Source of the DNA: Nonomuraea muscovyensis
GTDB lineage: Bacteria > Actinomycetota > Actinomycetes > Streptosporangiales > Streptosporangiaceae
Assembly: GCF_014207745.1 (NCBI RefSeq)
Contig: NZ_JACHJB010000004.1
Location: 124,001-188,000, forward strand
Reading direction: 5' to 3'
DNA: 64,000 nt
In this document: piece by piece, positions 62,687 through 64,000 of the stretch
Numbering within the stretch: position 1 is the first letter of the stretch
Layout: each line of letters opens with the position of its first letter
Notes under the pieces: model-generated
What the model was told of the DNA's origin: nothing
Seen by the model: the letters and a program-made list of their open reading frames with translations, nothing else
Databases searched by the model: none
Translations under genes and position numbers: made by a program

Positions 62687-64000
62687 GTGTCTCCTTCGAT
62701 CCTGAGCACGACGGCGTCGCGCGGGGCGAGGCGGACGACGCCGCGCAGGTCGGTGTCGGTGAGCAGGTCCCGGCCCCGGTAGGGCAGGGTGACCTGCTGC
62801 GGGGCGGTGGTGTGGTTGAGCAGGAACAGGTGCCGTCCCCGCCTGACGGCCTCCACTCCGGGGGGTGGGCCGATCGCCGGGACGCCGCCGAGCACCCGGT
62901 CGAGGACCGGCGTGACGTCGTCCAGGAGGCAGCTCACGTAGGTGGCCGTGCCCCTGCGGGTGACGGCCGGCAGCCCGTCCAGGTCGCCGCCCTCGTAGCG
63001 GGCGAGCACCGCCACGTCGTCGTCCGGGCGCAGCCACTCGGTCCACGTCCGGGCCCGGCCGGTGCCGCCGCCCGCGTGCCGTACCCGCTGGGTCGCGCCG
63101 TCGGGCAGCGGCCAGAACTCGTCCACCGCGACGCCCAGCAGGTCGCGCAGCGGGCCGGGGGCGCCGCCGTCGTGGACCTGGTCCGACTCGTCCACCACCC
63201 CGCTGAACGGGCCGACGACCAGCTCGCCGGTGACGGCGGCGAGCGCCTGGGCCTGCTCGGCCGTGCACAGGTAGAGGTTGGGGACGATGACCACCCGGTA
63301 GTCCGACAGGTCGCGGTCCGGCGGCGCCAGGTCCACGGCGATCCCGCGGGCGTGCAGCGGCGCGTACCAGGCGAGCAGCAGTTCCTTGAGCCGGAGCCGG
63401 TTCGACGGCATCGACTCCGGCGCCTCCAGGCCCCACCAGCTGTCCCAGCCGAAGACGAGCGCCACCTCGGCGCGCGTGGCGGTGCCCGCGACCTCCCCCA
63501 GCCGCCGCAGGTCGGCGCCGAGCCGCAGCGTGTCCCGCCAGCCGCGCGTGTGGACGCCGCCGTGCGGGAGCATCGCCGAGTGGAACTTCTCGGGCCCGTA
63601 CCTGGCCTGGCGCCACTGGAAGAACATCACCCCGTCGGCGCCGTGGGCGACCGCCTGGAGGCTGTGCAGCCGCATCATGCCGGGGGGTTTGGGGGCGTTG
63701 ACCTCGCGCCACGACACGGCCGACGGCGCCGACTCCAGCAGCAGCCACGGGCGCCGCTTGAGCGAGCGCATGAGGTCGTAGCTGAGCGCGACCGCGACGT
63801 GCGAGCCGGGGTCGGCGGGGTCGGGGTAGGCGTCGTCGCTCACCAGGTCCTCCGCCGCCGCCCACGTCCAGTAGTCGAGGCCGTGCAGGAGGCTCATGAA
63901 GTTCGTGGTGACGGGAATGTCCGGGGTGATCTCGCGCAGCGTGTCCCGCTCGGCGGCGAACAGTTCCAGCAGGGCGTCGCTGCAGAAGCGCCGCCAGTCG
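62683..64000 (-). CDS. Beta-galactosidase family GH42, 5' end outside window
   Basis: The C-terminal ~439 residues of an (alpha/beta)8 galactosidase are present; the reading frame stays open to the window edge, beginning DWRRFCSDALLELFAAERDTL, which is the typical middle of GH42. VTTNFM, DPADPGSHVAVALSYDLMRSL and LLLESAPSAVSWREVNAPKPPGMMRLHSLQAVAHGADG (across consecutive lines) include the nucleophile Glu in LLLES. The trimerisation and C-terminal domains follow. It is cytosolic in most actinobacteria and is the most upstream operon gene visible. Confidence 0.9.
   Translation of the reverse strand, partial: DWRRFCSDALLELFAAERDTLREITPDIPVTTNFMSLLHGLDYWTWAAAEDLVSDDAYPDPADPGSHVAVALSYDLMRSLKRRPWLLLESAPSAVSWREVNAPKPPGMMRLHSLQAVAHGADGVMFFQWRQARYGPEKFHSAMLPHGGVHTRGWRDTLRLGADLRRLGEVAGTATRAEVALVFGWDSWWGLEAPESMPSNRLRLKELLLAWYAPLHARGIAVDLAPPDRDLSDYRVVIVPNLYLCTAEQAQALAAVTGELVVGPFSGVVDESDQVHDGGAPGPLRDLLGVAVDEFWPLPDGATQRVRHAGGGTGRARTWTEWLRPDDDVAVLARYEGGDLDGLPAVTRRGTATYVSCLLDDVTPVLDRVLGGVPAIGPPPGVEAVRRGRHLFLLNHTTAPQQVTLPYRGRDLLTDTDLRGVVRLAPRDAVVLRIEGDT

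Overview
The window is a GC-rich (about 70% GC), gene-dense stretch of actinomycete chromosome. Eukaryotic-type Ser/Thr kinases with extracellular tails, a Tat-exported lyase, an LPXTG-type surface protein, a DUF2510 protein and pervasive GTG starts and ATGA/GTGA overlaps all fit a filamentous actinobacterium. A member of the Streptosporangiales (Nonomuraea-like) is my guess, but nothing here proves the genus. No phage, transposase, CRISPR array or rRNA was seen.

Region by region: (1) 1-8070: a flavin-type oxidoreductase, then a signalling block of two transmembrane Ser/Thr kinases, a degenerate pseudokinase and a DUF2510 membrane protein. (2) 8139-11801: oligoribonuclease, tRNA-His, a Tat-secreted family 8 polysaccharide lyase and a tiny LuxR-type regulator. 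(3) 12250-47154: a large cell-surface glycopolymer locus. It holds an LPMTG-anchored acidic protein overlapping a DUF4012 gene, a tyrosine phosphatase/Wzc-type kinase pair, a WecA-type initiating transferase, two nucleotide-sugar epimerases, three GT4 and one GT2 glycosyltransferases, a candidate polymerase, a flippase, a sulfotransferase, a methyltransferase, twin GT-C-like membrane proteins, GtrA, an amino-sugar pathway (RmlA, RmlB, WecE, a GNAT acetyltransferase), large secreted proteins with DUF4082 and DUF3494 domains, and a UDP-HexNAc-type dehydrogenase. (4) 47233-52935: lysine 6-aminotransferase with a palindromic operator candidate, HdeD, a hemolysin III protein behind a perfect palindrome and a 48-bp tandem repeat, a penicillin-binding protein, a spermidine-synthase-like protein and a small unknown. 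(5) 53041-64000: a tightly overlapping minus-strand operon: GH42 galactosidase (cut by the window edge), split glycine decarboxylase GcvPA/GcvPB, an AcoX/ATP-NAD-kinase-like protein, an SDR dehydrogenase, a complete sugar ABC importer and a GH63-like glycosidase.

How it works together: region 3 can plausibly start a lipid-linked glycan, decorate it with dTDP-linked 4-acetamido-4,6-dideoxy-galactose (no rmlC/rmlD is present to divert it to rhamnose), export and polymerise it under Wzc/phosphatase control, modify it with sulfate and methyl groups, and display adhesin-like proteins alongside it. Region 5 looks like uptake and breakdown of a glycoside coupled, unusually, to glycine-cleavage P-protein genes. 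Functions are read from motifs and remembered families only; no database search was possible.
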